A stretch of 38,618 nt of DNA, from positions 1-38,618 of the forward strand of contig JAFCGI010000007.1 in NCBI GenBank assembly GCA_017608235.1, written 5' to 3'. The notes below the pieces were generated by a model. That model was not told the DNA's origin. It saw only the letters and a list, made by a program, of their open reading frames with translations, and searched no databases. Of this stretch, positions 1 through 7,606 are shown one piece after another. Within the stretch, counting starts at the first letter, position 1, and each line of letters starts with the position of its first letter. The stretch comes from Candidatus Pacearchaeota archaeon. Lineage in GTDB: Archaea; Nanobdellota; Nanobdellia; UBA10117; JAFCGI01. A program made the translations under genes and the position numbers.

Positions 1-114
1 AACTTCTGAAATTATCCAAGAAACCATTAAAAGTGAATTGGATAAGGTTGAAGCACAAAAAGCTGAAGACTTAGTTGACAGCTTTATAGAGGAAATGTCT
101 AGTGATGAAAACGA
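1..114. repeat. Terminal redundancy, left copy
   Basis: Bases 1-114 are identical to 38505-38618. The reading frame of the scaffold-like gene continues across the join, so the two ends are the same place in a circular or terminally redundant genome. The overlap could be an assembly overlap or a real terminal repeat; sequence alone does not separate these. Confidence 0.95.
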
Positions 115-433
115 GCGTAAGCTTATAGAGTTTCATTACAAGAATACTATCAACAAAATCGGATTCTCTCGGAAACAAATTAAAGATGACTTAGTCAAAG
201 CTCAAGCCATTGCTAATCGTAAAAAGTTAGTAAAGGAATCAAAAGAGCTTAAAGTCGCTTTAAAGGAAAGCCAATCAATTTCTAATACAGGAGTTGGTGG
301 TAATCGTGATAAGTCAGTAGTTAAAATAGATGAACTTTCTGAAGCAGATAAAACTTTTCTTCGTTCTAGCTATCGTTCGCAAGGATTTAGCGATGAACAG
401 ATAGAAGAAAAGATCGCAAAAATTAAACCTTAA
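2..433 (+). CDS. Putative scaffolding protein, C-terminal part (gene wraps from 38194)
   Basis: This is the 3' part of a gene that starts at 38194. Joined across the 114-base overlap the protein is about 247 residues. The N-terminal half is very acidic and Ser/Pro/Glu-rich, the rest is Lys/Glu-rich and helical, and the end (SEADKTFLRSSYRSQGFSDE) is a compact helical segment. This charged, helical make-up and the place between portal and major capsid protein fit a phage scaffolding protein. No sequence motif proves it, and the role rests on composition and gene order. The stop is 9 bases before the decoration-protein start, so they share a transcript. Confidence 0.7.
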   Translation, partial: TSEIIQETIKSELDKVEAQKAEDLVDSFIEEMSSDENERKLIEFHYKNTINKIGFSRKQIKDDLVKAQAIANRKKLVKESKELKVALKESQSISNTGVGGNRDKSVVKIDELSEADKTFLRSSYRSQGFSDEQIEEKIAKIKP

Positions 434-442
434 TATATTATT

Positions 443-955
443 ATGGCAAAGAATGATGTAAAGATTTTAGAGATGAAGCAAGTTTCTACTAGGCAATATA
501 TTGTTGAAGATAGAACTACATCAGGTGCAACTGCCACTATTAAGCCAGGAGAACCTGTAAAGATGCGAAGTGGAGATGATAGTAACGATGTTATTATCCT
601 CGCTACTGGAGATCCTGAACAGGGTACTGACATAATGGTAGGTATTGCTGCATCTGAGAGTACTGAAACTTCTACCGAAGATGGAACTGTTGAAGTATAT
701 GTTCCTATCCCAGGTATTACTGTTATGAGGTGTAGAGCAACTACTCCTGCTAATGTTGACACAGTAGCTAAAAGATTAGCTATTATGGGAGATGTAGTTT
801 CATTTGATTTGACTGATACAACTTTCACTGTTGATGAAGATGAAGGAACTGATGATAATGTTCATGGTTTAGTTATTGTAGATGTTGATATTAATAATGG
901 AGATATTGACTTTGTACTTAAAGGTGCAGTCACTCCAGGCTTTAGTGCTTTATAA
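443..955 (+). CDS. Putative capsid decoration (cement) protein
   Basis: A 170-residue acidic, beta-rich protein directly upstream of the major capsid gene. It opens with a short helical lead-in and continues as Thr/Val/Asp-rich strands with segments such as TIKPGEPVKMRSGDD and MVGIAASESTETST, a pattern seen in small capsid cement proteins of the DUF2190 type, which sit on the outside of the head. The start ATG follows an A/T-only leader with no Shine-Dalgarno. Gene order (scaffold, decoration, major capsid) supports the call; the family assignment is by resemblance only. Confidence 0.6.
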   Translation: MAKNDVKILEMKQVSTRQYIVEDRTTSGATATIKPGEPVKMRSGDDSNDVIILATGDPEQGTDIMVGIAASESTETSTEDGTVEVYVPIPGITVMRCRATTPANVDTVAKRLAIMGDVVSFDLTDTTFTVDEDEGTDDNVHGLVIVDVDINNGDIDFVLKGAVTPGFSAL

Positions 956-966
956 CGCTGATAAAA
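952..966 (+). repeat. 15-base leader repeat before the capsid gene
   Basis: ATAACGCTGATAAAA at 952-966 sits 4 bases before the ATG of the major capsid gene. The identical 15 bases occur at 2247-2261, 2 bases before the ATG of the beta-helix virion gene. The shared leader may be a translation-enhancing element for abundant virion proteins. Confidence 0.6.
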
Positions 967-970
967 GATT

Positions 971-1903
971 ATGAGTTTTAGTTCAGGTTTAAATCCTAAT
1001 GTTGTTAAAACAAGACTTGATGATGTATTTTATCAAGAGTTTAATGGAGAGCAATTGCCTCAATTGGCTACTGCTCAAGATCCTAATGTTTTTCAACAAG
1101 AAACAACCGATCGTCAAGCTGAAATCCAAGAAGTGTTCAAAGGCTCAGGTTATTGGGAAGAGAGAGCTGAAGAACAAGATGTTTCTTCAGGAAACGCTAG
1201 AATCAATAACTTGATTACATTTACAGTAACTAATTTCGCAAAATCAGAAGACATACCTAAAAATATGTTTGACGATAACTTGCATAGTGCTGTGAATAAA
1301 ATGATTGGTGATTTTGGAAGAACTGCAAGAGTTACTCGTGATAAAAACGCTTTTGCTACTTATAGGAATAGTTTTACTACTGCATTGACTGCAGATGGTT
1401 CAACATTGTTTTCTGATTCTCATACTAACTTAAATGGCGACACTGTTGATAACAAGCTTACAGCTGTTTTAACAACCACCTCTTTAGAGGACGCTATTGT
1501 TAAGTTAGGAGAGCAATTAGCACAAGATGGAACTATTAGCGGACACATGCCAGCTACATTACTTGTTCCTATGAAGCTATTTAAGGAAGCCGTTGAATTA
1601 ACCGATTCTCAATTAACTCCAGATTCTGCTAACAACGCAGTTAACTGGATTAGTTCTAAATACGGAATCATGGTTAAGACTTCTCCTTTCTTAGGTGCAA
1701 CAGCAGGCGGTTCTGATACAGCTTGGTTCTTGTTAGCTAAAAATCACTCAATTAGTCGTTGGGTTAGACAAGCAGTTGAAACTACTTTAGTAGATTGGAA
1801 GATCCAAAGAAACAACAACTATATTTATAAGGGAGAATTCCGAGAAGTTGTCGGAGCTATTTCTTATGAAGGATCTGTTGGTTCTACTGGTGTTGGAGCA
1901 TAG
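971..1903 (+). CDS. Major capsid protein (HK97-fold, Mu gpT-like)
   Basis: A 310-residue protein in the expected place after scaffold and decoration genes. Features of Mu-gpT-type/HK97-fold capsid proteins are visible: a segment LFSDSHTNLNGD near residues 144-155, followed by a long alpha/beta P-domain-like stretch with LEDAIVKLGEQLAQDG and LLVPMKLFKEAVEL, and an ending rich in aromatic and basic strands (WKIQRNNNYIYKGEFREV). It would form the icosahedral shell. It starts at the first ATG after the 15-base leader repeat. A hairpin follows the stop codon and may set expression relative to downstream genes. Confidence 0.85.
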   Translation: MSFSSGLNPNVVKTRLDDVFYQEFNGEQLPQLATAQDPNVFQQETTDRQAEIQEVFKGSGYWEERAEEQDVSSGNARINNLITFTVTNFAKSEDIPKNMFDDNLHSAVNKMIGDFGRTARVTRDKNAFATYRNSFTTALTADGSTLFSDSHTNLNGDTVDNKLTAVLTTTSLEDAIVKLGEQLAQDGTISGHMPATLLVPMKLFKEAVELTDSQLTPDSANNAVNWISSKYGIMVKTSPFLGATAGGSDTAWFLLAKNHSISRWVRQAVETTLVDWKIQRNNNYIYKGEFREVVGAISYEGSVGSTGVGA

Positions 1904-1911
1904 CAATTTTT

Positions 1912-1952
1912 GTGGGTTTATGAGATAGCTACCTTGTTAGGCTAAAACCCAC
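1912..1952 (+). promoter_or_regulatory. Hairpin after the major capsid gene
   Basis: GTGGGTTT (1912-1919) pairs with AAACCCAC (1945-1952), with an inner TAGC (1926-1929) and GCTA (1941-1944) stem. There is no T-run after it, so it is more likely a partial terminator, processing site or mRNA-stabilising hairpin at the 3' end of the capsid message than a full terminator. The word CCTTGTTAG in its loop also occurs just before the hairpin at 3386-3414. Confidence 0.5.
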
Positions 1953-1997
1953 TCCAATATAGTTTATATCTTAGCTTCCAGAATAAACTTCAGGAAA

Positions 1998-2270
1998 ATG
2001 AAGCGTATATTTAAAAAACATTCCACTAAAGCTGAAAGGAGATTATATGAGATTCTTAAAGAATTACATATACCTTTCAAGCATAGATGGATAATAGGTG
2101 GTCGTGAGGTAGATTTCGTTATCGGAAAGTATTGTATTGAAATTGATGGACATTCTCAAGAAGGAGAAAAAAATGTTCAACTTGTGAAAGCAGGATATAT
2201 TCCAATACATCTTTCTAATAGTGAACTCTATGATAAGAAAAAAATAATAACGCTGATAAAAAAATGTTGA
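1998..2270 (+). CDS. DUF559-type (Vsr-like) endonuclease, probable free-standing homing enzyme
   Basis: A 90-residue PD-(D/E)XK nuclease. STKAERRLYEILKEL (residues 9-23) is the N-terminal helix typical of DUF559, and REVDFVIGKYCIEIDGHSQ (about 36-54) gives the catalytic core: D in VDF, E in IEIDG, then His. The family is related to very-short-patch-repair nucleases and often acts as a homing endonuclease. It is wedged between virion genes and its 3' end overlaps the start of the next gene by 7 bases, using the 15-base leader repeat as its last codons. An AGGA lies just before the ATG, unlike most neighbours. It may be an invader of the virion operon. Confidence 0.8.
   Translation: MKRIFKKHSTKAERRLYEILKELHIPFKHRWIIGGREVDFVIGKYCIEIDGHSQEGEKNVQLVKAGYIPIHLSNSELYDKKKIITLIKKC
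2247..2261 (+). repeat. 15-base leader repeat before the beta-helix gene
   Basis: This is the second copy of ATAACGCTGATAAAA (first copy 952-966). Here it encodes the end of the DUF559 protein and is also the leader of the gene starting at 2264. Confidence 0.6.
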
Positions 2271-3229
2271 CTAATTTTCCAAACGGAGCATCATCTTTCG
2301 GAATCCCTTTAATGGGAGGAGGCGGTATTCCCGCTATGTACGGAGATGTTTGGTTCGTAGATGCTCGTAATGGCTCTGATGACAATAACGGAAAGTCAAA
2401 AGATAGAGCTTTTGCGACATTAAGCAAAGCTGAAGATGTAGCTACTTCTAATAACAACGATGTCATTCTTATTGATGGTGATTCAACTATCTCTGAAGAT
2501 AGTATGATTACTTGGGATAAGAATCGTATTCATGTTGTTGGTCTTGGTGGTGGATTTATTACTGGTCAAAGAACTAAGATTCAACTTAATGCAACTGGTA
2601 TTGCTGCTGCTGTTGAAGCTACTATTAAATTAACAGGAGTAGGAAACACATTCAGTAATCTAAAGATTATGAATGCTGGAACTGATGCTGCAAGTGTTGC
2701 TGCCGTAATTGACGCTGGAGAAGCTAATGTATGGTACAACTGTTCTTTCATGAAGTTTAGTGATTTAGGAGAAACAGCTGTAGCTGACTTTATTTGTCGT
2801 TCAGATAGTACTTCTTACATTAACTGTGAATTCGGATTTGATACTTTGACTCAAACAGCTGCAAGACCTACATTCTGGATTAAGAATGATGGAGCTACAA
2901 GAGCAAAGCATATTTACATGAAAGATTGTCATTTTACATGTTCTAGTTCTGAGTCTACAAAGTCTTTTATTCTAATATCTGGTACAAGTGCATTAGCATT
3001 TAGTAATATGTTTGTGAATTGTACTTTCAGTAATGCTTTAGTTTCTAGTGCAAGTGCAGCTGCTTTAGATGATGCTGTGACTTCTGTATCTGGCTTAGTA
3101 GAAGGTAATTTATTATTCGTTAATCCTGCATCTGATACAACTGAATTTTGTTCAGCTGTAACTGATCAGGTTAAGACTTATGGGCCTGTAACATCAGCAC
3201 AAGCTGGTGAAGCTGGAACTCCATCATAA
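2264..3229 (+). CDS. Virion protein with predicted right-handed beta-helix
   Basis: 321 residues. The N-terminus is Gly/Pro-rich (FGIPLMGGGGIPAMYGD), followed by WFVDARNGSDDNNGKSKDRA, the sequence that commonly opens pectate-lyase-like beta-helix proteins (a DxxNGSDxNxG turn, then a FATLSKA helix). The rest is regular short strands with Asn/Gly/Thr turns and stacked Cys/Asn positions (WYNCSFMKF, SYINCEFGF, MKDCHFTC, FVNCTFSN), which fits ladder positions of a solenoid. It is probably a head or tail surface protein. Its location in the virion operon supports a structural role; exact position in the particle is unknown. Confidence 0.7.
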   Translation: MLTNFPNGASSFGIPLMGGGGIPAMYGDVWFVDARNGSDDNNGKSKDRAFATLSKAEDVATSNNNDVILIDGDSTISEDSMITWDKNRIHVVGLGGGFITGQRTKIQLNATGIAAAVEATIKLTGVGNTFSNLKIMNAGTDAASVAAVIDAGEANVWYNCSFMKFSDLGETAVADFICRSDSTSYINCEFGFDTLTQTAARPTFWIKNDGATRAKHIYMKDCHFTCSSSESTKSFILISGTSALAFSNMFVNCTFSNALVSSASAAALDDAVTSVSGLVEGNLLFVNPASDTTEFCSAVTDQVKTYGPVTSAQAGEAGTPS

Positions 3230-3233
3230 TCTT

Positions 3234-3368
3234 ATGACTAAGAAAATAGAAGAAGCCAAAATAGAGAAGAAATTAAAGAAAGAAACTGAATATCCAGTTG
3301 TTGATCAACCTATCACTAACTCTGATATGGTTGAAGCAGGATTTACTAGTTACAAAGAAGAAAAATAG
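3234..3368 (+). CDS. Small charged protein, unknown function
   Basis: A 44-residue open frame starting 4 bases after the upstream stop, with a Lys/Glu-rich helical N-terminus (MTKKIEEAKIEKKLKKETEY) and a more ordered second half (PVVDQPITNSDMVEAGFTSY). It lies in the tight virion operon and is followed by a hairpin. I do not recognise a family. Its coding status rests on position, spacing and sensible composition. Confidence 0.55.
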   Translation: MTKKIEEAKIEKKLKKETEYPVVDQPITNSDMVEAGFTSYKEEK

Positions 3369-3385
3369 ATTCCCTTGTTAGTCTG

Positions 3386-3414
3386 AGTGGAGGGTAATGT
3401 CCTTACTCTCCACT
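3386..3414 (+). promoter_or_regulatory. Strong 12-bp hairpin in the virion operon
   Basis: AGTGGAGGGTAA (3386-3397) pairs with TTACTCTCCACT (3403-3414), with one G-T wobble and a 5-base loop. No T-run follows. A smaller hairpin (GGTGA/TCACC) lies at about 3431-3445, just before the next ATG. The word CCTTGTTAG precedes it, as in the capsid hairpin loop. It could be an RNA-processing site or partial terminator tuning downstream expression. Confidence 0.5.
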
Positions 3415-3453
3415 ATAATATCAATTAATCGGTGATGTTCTCACCACAAAATT

Positions 3454-3873
3454 ATGCCAAGACAATTCGCACAATATACTATATTAAACGCAAAAGGAGA
3501 TACTGGAGTTGGAATAAACATTCCATGTAAAGACTTCAGACATGCGGTATTTTTTTATGCCACTGATGGTGGAAGTGATGCTGCTTTAACAGTAAAGTTT
3601 CAAGGTTCAATAGGAGCTGGGATAGGAGCTGAAATGGATACAGCACCAGATTTTAGTGCTACTCAATCAGTAACTAATATGTGGGATTTTATTGAAGTTA
3701 TTGATTTAGAAGACGGATCAGCAATAGACGGAGATACTGGAGTATCAGTCGCTACTGCTGATGATTATCGTATGTTAGAAGCTAACATTAACGGACTTAA
3801 CTTTATTAACGCTAGGGTTACAGCTCATACAGCAGGCGAAATTACTGTAATCGTGCAGTTATATAACGACTAA
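3454..3873 (+). CDS. Probable virion structural protein
   Basis: A 139-residue beta-rich, acidic protein (segments DFRHAVFFYATDGGSDAALTV, FIEVIDLEDGSAIDGDTGVS and ITVIVQLYND). The pattern of antiparallel strands with Gly/Asp turns and the place inside the virion operon suggest a small head, head-tail or fibre-associated protein. The start follows a small hairpin and lacks a Shine-Dalgarno. It ends one base before the next gene's ATG. No specific family could be named. Confidence 0.6.
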   Translation: MPRQFAQYTILNAKGDTGVGINIPCKDFRHAVFFYATDGGSDAALTVKFQGSIGAGIGAEMDTAPDFSATQSVTNMWDFIEVIDLEDGSAIDGDTGVSVATADDYRMLEANINGLNFINARVTAHTAGEITVIVQLYND

Positions 3874-3874
3874 T

Positions 3875-4750
3875 ATGGCTTTACGATCAATACAAAGAAA
3901 TAAAAAGATTCCTAAAAAAGAGAAACAAAAAGAATTTTCTGATGCTCTTATTCGTGAGGAGGATCAACTTAAAATAATGAAACAAGAAGAAAAAGATAGA
4001 GATGATGTATTATTAGGTCAACAAGAATGGCTTGAACAGAATGAAGATGAGTTAGAAGTATTGAATGAGTCTTTAATTAAAAGGGAAAAAGAATTAAATG
4101 AATTAGCAGAGCAAAAGAATGAATTAGCTAAAAAGATAGGTGGATTAGAAGAACAATATAAATTAGGTGTAAAAAATGTTGAATTTAATGTTAATAAGAT
4201 ACTTCAAGAAAAATATAAAGACATCAAAGAAAAAGAAGACAAAATAGATTCTTTAGAAAGAAGTAAAGAAGTAATTTTAGATACTGTTAATGTTTTAAAA
4301 GGAGATTTAGAAAAATTAGGAAAAGATGAATATGAGTTATCTGAATCTATCGCTGATAAAAGAAACTTGTTAGAAGGACTTAACTATGACATCAAAGGAA
4401 AACTTGAAGAAATTAAAAAATTAGAATCTAAGGGTGAAAAATTAAATGTCAAAGAAAGTGATTTAGATAAAATATATAATGAATTAAAAACGCTTGACAA
4501 TAAGAAAGTTCAAGTTTTAAAAACATTAGAAGAATCAAAGAAAGAAATTGAAAAATTAGATGCTATAAAAGAAAAGAAACTCGGAGAAGTAACTGAAAGA
4601 GAAGCTAAAATTGAAAAAGAACAGGAACGATTAGATAACAGAGAAAAGTTTTTAAAGGAAGAAGAAGAAAGAATTACTAAAATTGGTAAGACAATTCAAA
4701 AACATTCAGATAAACACAACTTGGGTATTAATATTAATTTTGATTTATGA
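3875..4750 (+). CDS. Long coiled-coil virion protein
   Basis: 291 residues that are almost entirely Lys/Glu/Leu heptads from about residue 30 to 275 (e.g. LNESLIKREKELNELAEQK, LEESKKEIEKLDAIKEKK), so a long rod. The ends are different: a basic N-terminus and a short C-terminal NLGININFDL. It may be a rod-like fibre, a spacer or a tail-assembly chaperone. It is too short and lacks hydrophobic segments for a typical tape-measure protein. It is expressed with its neighbours (gaps of 1 and 3 bases). Confidence 0.55.
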   Translation: MALRSIQRNKKIPKKEKQKEFSDALIREEDQLKIMKQEEKDRDDVLLGQQEWLEQNEDELEVLNESLIKREKELNELAEQKNELAKKIGGLEEQYKLGVKNVEFNVNKILQEKYKDIKEKEDKIDSLERSKEVILDTVNVLKGDLEKLGKDEYELSESIADKRNLLEGLNYDIKGKLEEIKKLESKGEKLNVKESDLDKIYNELKTLDNKKVQVLKTLEESKKEIEKLDAIKEKKLGEVTEREAKIEKEQERLDNREKFLKEEEERITKIGKTIQKHSDKHNLGININFDL

Positions 4751-4753
4751 AAA

Positions 4754-5029
4754 ATGGCAAGAACAGAAGCATCAAAAATAACTCAATCGTTAGAAGATGG
4801 AACATTTTTCGTAGATAAAGAAACTCCAGTTGGAGCTATAAATGGTGTAAATACGAGTTTTACTTTAGCAAACACGCCAAATCCTTCTATCTCATTAAGA
4901 GTAAAGGTTAATGGTGTTGACATGTTATTAACAACAGATTATTCAATAATAGGGGATACTTTAACCATGGTTGTAGCACCTCGTTCAGGTGAATCTATAC
5001 GAGTATGGTACAGAGTTGAACCAGTATAA
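4754..5029 (+). CDS. Small tail-fibre-like domain protein
   Basis: A 91-residue protein with VGAINGVNTSFTLANTPNP, then LRVKVNGVDMLLTTDYSI and SGESIRVWYRVEPV. This NGxNTxFTLxNTPxP...NGxxxxxxxDYxxxG...RxxYRV pattern is a recurrent small beta-sandwich unit of phage tail fibres and baseplates. It is likely a fibre or connector domain expressed as a separate chain. The next gene begins 4 bases after its stop. Confidence 0.6.
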   Translation: MARTEASKITQSLEDGTFFVDKETPVGAINGVNTSFTLANTPNPSISLRVKVNGVDMLLTTDYSIIGDTLTMVVAPRSGESIRVWYRVEPV

Positions 5030-5033
5030 ATAT

Positions 5034-5867
5034 ATGAAAGATAAATTATTTTTAATAATGATACTTTTAGTAATCGTTTTGACCATTGGAGGTATTTATT
5101 ATTCAATTCAAAGTTCAAAGACTGAACTAGAAGTAGACATTCCATTAAGTGGAAGAACTCATACTAGTAGTGATTTTGGAGATCAAAACATTACTACCAG
5201 TGGAACAATAACAGGTGGTACATTGACAGATGGAACAGCAACCATTGCTTCAGGAGTAGGAACTTTTACTGGTCTAGCTCTTACAACAGGAGATTTAGAC
5301 ATTAATGGCAACTTTTTGGCACTAGATGTTGATGGAAATACTCAGATAAGATCGTATGATGACAACATTATTAGTTTTGACATTGGAGAAACAGGAACAG
5401 GAGATTTCTTATTCTCTACAACGAAGCTTGATCTTAATGGCAATAATTTAGAAAGAGGAGGTAATCTTGAAGCAGATACTATTTCAGATACTACCCCTAT
5501 TTTATTGATGGGGTTAAGTTCTGCAAACATAACATTTTATAAGCCAATCGCATTTTCAGTAGATAGAGATACAATAGCTGATACAGGAGATGGATCTGTA
5601 GCTACCCATACATTAACTCCAACTACTAGTTATGTAGAACTTACTTGTAACGATGATGATGGTGCTTGTGAGATTACAATGGGAGAAACTAGTGTGCTTG
5701 AAGCTACTCATGTGACAATAACAAGTTTAACTGCTAATACATGTACTTTTGCTGATACTCCTAATGTGTCTGAATTAGCAGGAGGTTTTGTTATGGGTCA
5801 ATATGACACACTTGAATTAATATATACAGGAGATAGATGGGTAGAAGTAAGTAGGTCAAATAATTAA
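5034..5867 (+). CDS. Fibre-like protein with N-terminal membrane anchor
   Basis: 277 residues if started at ATG 5034, the start directly after the upstream stop; a longer frame open from 4989 overlaps the previous gene and is less likely. Residues 4-24 are a hydrophobic helix (LFLIMILLVIVLTIGGIYY), followed by a long Gly/Thr/Ser/Asp-rich region of short repeats (TTSGTITGGTLTDGTATI, then GDLDINGNFLALDVDGN) typical of trimeric fibre shafts. A TM or signal segment on a virion protein is odd. It pairs with the next gene, which also has a signal-like N-terminus. Together they may be exported or membrane-attached before assembly, or may not be virion parts at all. Confidence 0.6.
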   Translation: MKDKLFLIMILLVIVLTIGGIYYSIQSSKTELEVDIPLSGRTHTSSDFGDQNITTSGTITGGTLTDGTATIASGVGTFTGLALTTGDLDINGNFLALDVDGNTQIRSYDDNIISFDIGETGTGDFLFSTTKLDLNGNNLERGGNLEADTISDTTPILLMGLSSANITFYKPIAFSVDRDTIADTGDGSVATHTLTPTTSYVELTCNDDDGACEITMGETSVLEATHVTITSLTANTCTFADTPNVSELAGGFVMGQYDTLELIYTGDRWVEVSRSNN

Positions 5868-5868
5868 A

Positions 5869-7455
5869 ATGAAGAAAACAATAATAGCATCAATAATTGT
5901 ATTTTTACTAAGTTTTGGAATAGCTTGGGCTGTTGTTGTGTTTCCTTACCAAGGAGGAACTGGTGTTGGTACTGCCCCAACCACAGGACAAATGTTAGTA
6001 GGAACAGCAGATGGTGTATATGAAGTTGCTACTAATGTTGACATTCAAGCTGGTAATTTTACTACCACAGGAACACTTGGAGCAGGAGCAACCATAGTGA
6101 CTTCATTAGATGCAGGTTCAGGAGCCATTACCACAACAGGTACAGGAAGATTTGATGGTGGATTAGTTGATAATTTAGATACAAAAGTTATTGATATTGT
6201 AAGCAATAACCTGATTTATGCAACTGGAGACATTACTACGGTAGATTGGAGTACTTTATATTTAAACGATATAACTGAAGTTTTATCTGTTGACTGGGGG
6301 AGTAGACAACTAATAGCAAGTGATGGATCTACTCAATTAGATTGGGATACAGCAGGAACATTAGATTTTCAAGATAATAATCTCACTACCACAGGTACAT
6401 TTGAATCTGGTAATTTAACAATAGATGTTCCTTCTGGTGACCCTACATTATTTTACGAAATAAATAATGTAGAAAAAGCAAAAATATATCTTGATGACGA
6501 CGCTGATGATAGGATGATATTTGATGTCGGTGGAAATCCAATAATGCAATTACATCCTACTGGTAGAACTATGAGTATTAATACTGCTCTTACAAGAGGA
6601 AATCTGTATGTAAAGGCATCAACTAATTCAGATGGACTTGTTTCTATTCAAGGTGATGGTGGAACTTATAGTTCTATGTTGGTATTAGAAGAAGCTAATA
6701 ATTACGGAATGGCTTTTGAATATGACCATTCTAATATTGGTTATATAGGAATGATGAATGGAGTAGCACCTGATGGGGCTTGGACCAAACTGATTAAAAT
6801 GGCTCGGGCTGATACTTATGTAGAATTTCCTGCTGGTGATGTAAATGTAACTGGTGGAGATGTCAACATAACTGCTGGTGAATTAGAAATCACTTCTATT
6901 ACTGATCCTCAATTACGCCTTACTCATACAGATGGAGTAGACGAAGCTGATTTCTATGTTGATAGTGATGGAGATTTATTTACAACTTCAACAAGTGGTA
7001 ATCATTGGTTAGGAAATGGAGGAGATGTAGATTATACTCTTGGATTTTATGGCAACACCAAACAAGGTTATTTTAGTTGGATGGAAGATGAGGACTACTT
7101 TCAATTCGCAGACCATATCAATTTACCTAATAATATAGAATTAAAACTTGGGACGACAGTCACTGATTTTAGAATATGGGGAAGTGGAGGTGGTGTTGGC
7201 AATATAAAAGTAAATACAGAATTACATTTGGGTAATAGTATTACTAATTTTCTTAAGATTGGTAATGGTGGAAATGTAAGTTTTGTAGGTGGTGCTGGAT
7301 TTTATCCAAAAGTATCAGAACAAGATGCTCAACCCGCTCTAACTGTTGGAGAAATGCGTGTATGGGTAGATACCAATGACAGCAATAGAACCTATTTAAT
7401 GTATAGAAAATCAGTAGCAGCAGGGTCAGCTACAGTTAAAATAGAATTACAATGA
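5869..7455 (+). CDS. Large fibre-like protein with signal peptide
   Basis: 528 residues. A classic signal peptide (MKKTIIASIIVFLLSFGIAWA, cleavage likely after residue 21) is followed by FPYQGGTGVGTAPTTGQMLVG, a module I associate with fibre-like surface proteins of candidate-phyla bacteria and their phages. The body consists of shaft-like repeats (TTTGTLGAGATIV, LDIPSG-type turns, GGDVNVTGGDVNITAGELEI) and ends with a compact strand region (NRTYLMYRKSVAAGSATVKI). A remnant of another C-terminal domain follows in a different frame (7460-7594). It is probably a receptor-binding or adhesion protein. Confidence 0.6.
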   Translation: MKKTIIASIIVFLLSFGIAWAVVVFPYQGGTGVGTAPTTGQMLVGTADGVYEVATNVDIQAGNFTTTGTLGAGATIVTSLDAGSGAITTTGTGRFDGGLVDNLDTKVIDIVSNNLIYATGDITTVDWSTLYLNDITEVLSVDWGSRQLIASDGSTQLDWDTAGTLDFQDNNLTTTGTFESGNLTIDVPSGDPTLFYEINNVEKAKIYLDDDADDRMIFDVGGNPIMQLHPTGRTMSINTALTRGNLYVKASTNSDGLVSIQGDGGTYSSMLVLEEANNYGMAFEYDHSNIGYIGMMNGVAPDGAWTKLIKMARADTYVEFPAGDVNVTGGDVNITAGELEITSITDPQLRLTHTDGVDEADFYVDSDGDLFTTSTSGNHWLGNGGDVDYTLGFYGNTKQGYFSWMEDEDYFQFADHINLPNNIELKLGTTVTDFRIWGSGGGVGNIKVNTELHLGNSITNFLKIGNGGNVSFVGGAGFYPKVSEQDAQPALTVGEMRVWVDTNDSNRTYLMYRKSVAAGSATVKIELQ

Positions 7456-7459
7456 ATAC

Positions 7460-7594
7460 ACTTTATGCACAACAGCTTTATTAAATTTAACTGCAGGTCA
7501 AACAGTGGAATTAGCCATAAGGACAATAGATGCAGGAAATCCTACAATAATAGTTGACTGCGTTAACTTAAATATCACACATATAGGAGAATAA
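7460..7594 (+). pseudogene. Orphan C-terminal fragment of a fibre-like gene
   Basis: The stretch between two virion genes reads well in one frame: TLCTTALLNLTAGQTVELAI...VDCVNLNITHIGE, then stop. That is the usual ending of a C1q/TNF-like or lectin-like fibre head (a LxAGxxVELxI strand, then a final N-x-x-x-I-G). It has no start codon, and the frame is open upstream only to a TAG at 7442, +1 relative to the preceding gene. It is most likely left from a C-terminal domain swap or a frameshift of the upstream gene. Confidence 0.6.
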
Positions 7595-7606
7595 ACTAAT
7601 AATAAA

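Noticed and set aside
430-828. Minus-strand frame over the decoration gene
   Set aside because: Shadow of a strongly coding plus-strand gene in the operon.
999-1214. Second plus-strand frame inside the capsid gene
   Set aside because: It is out of frame with a well-supported capsid protein and has no independent signals.
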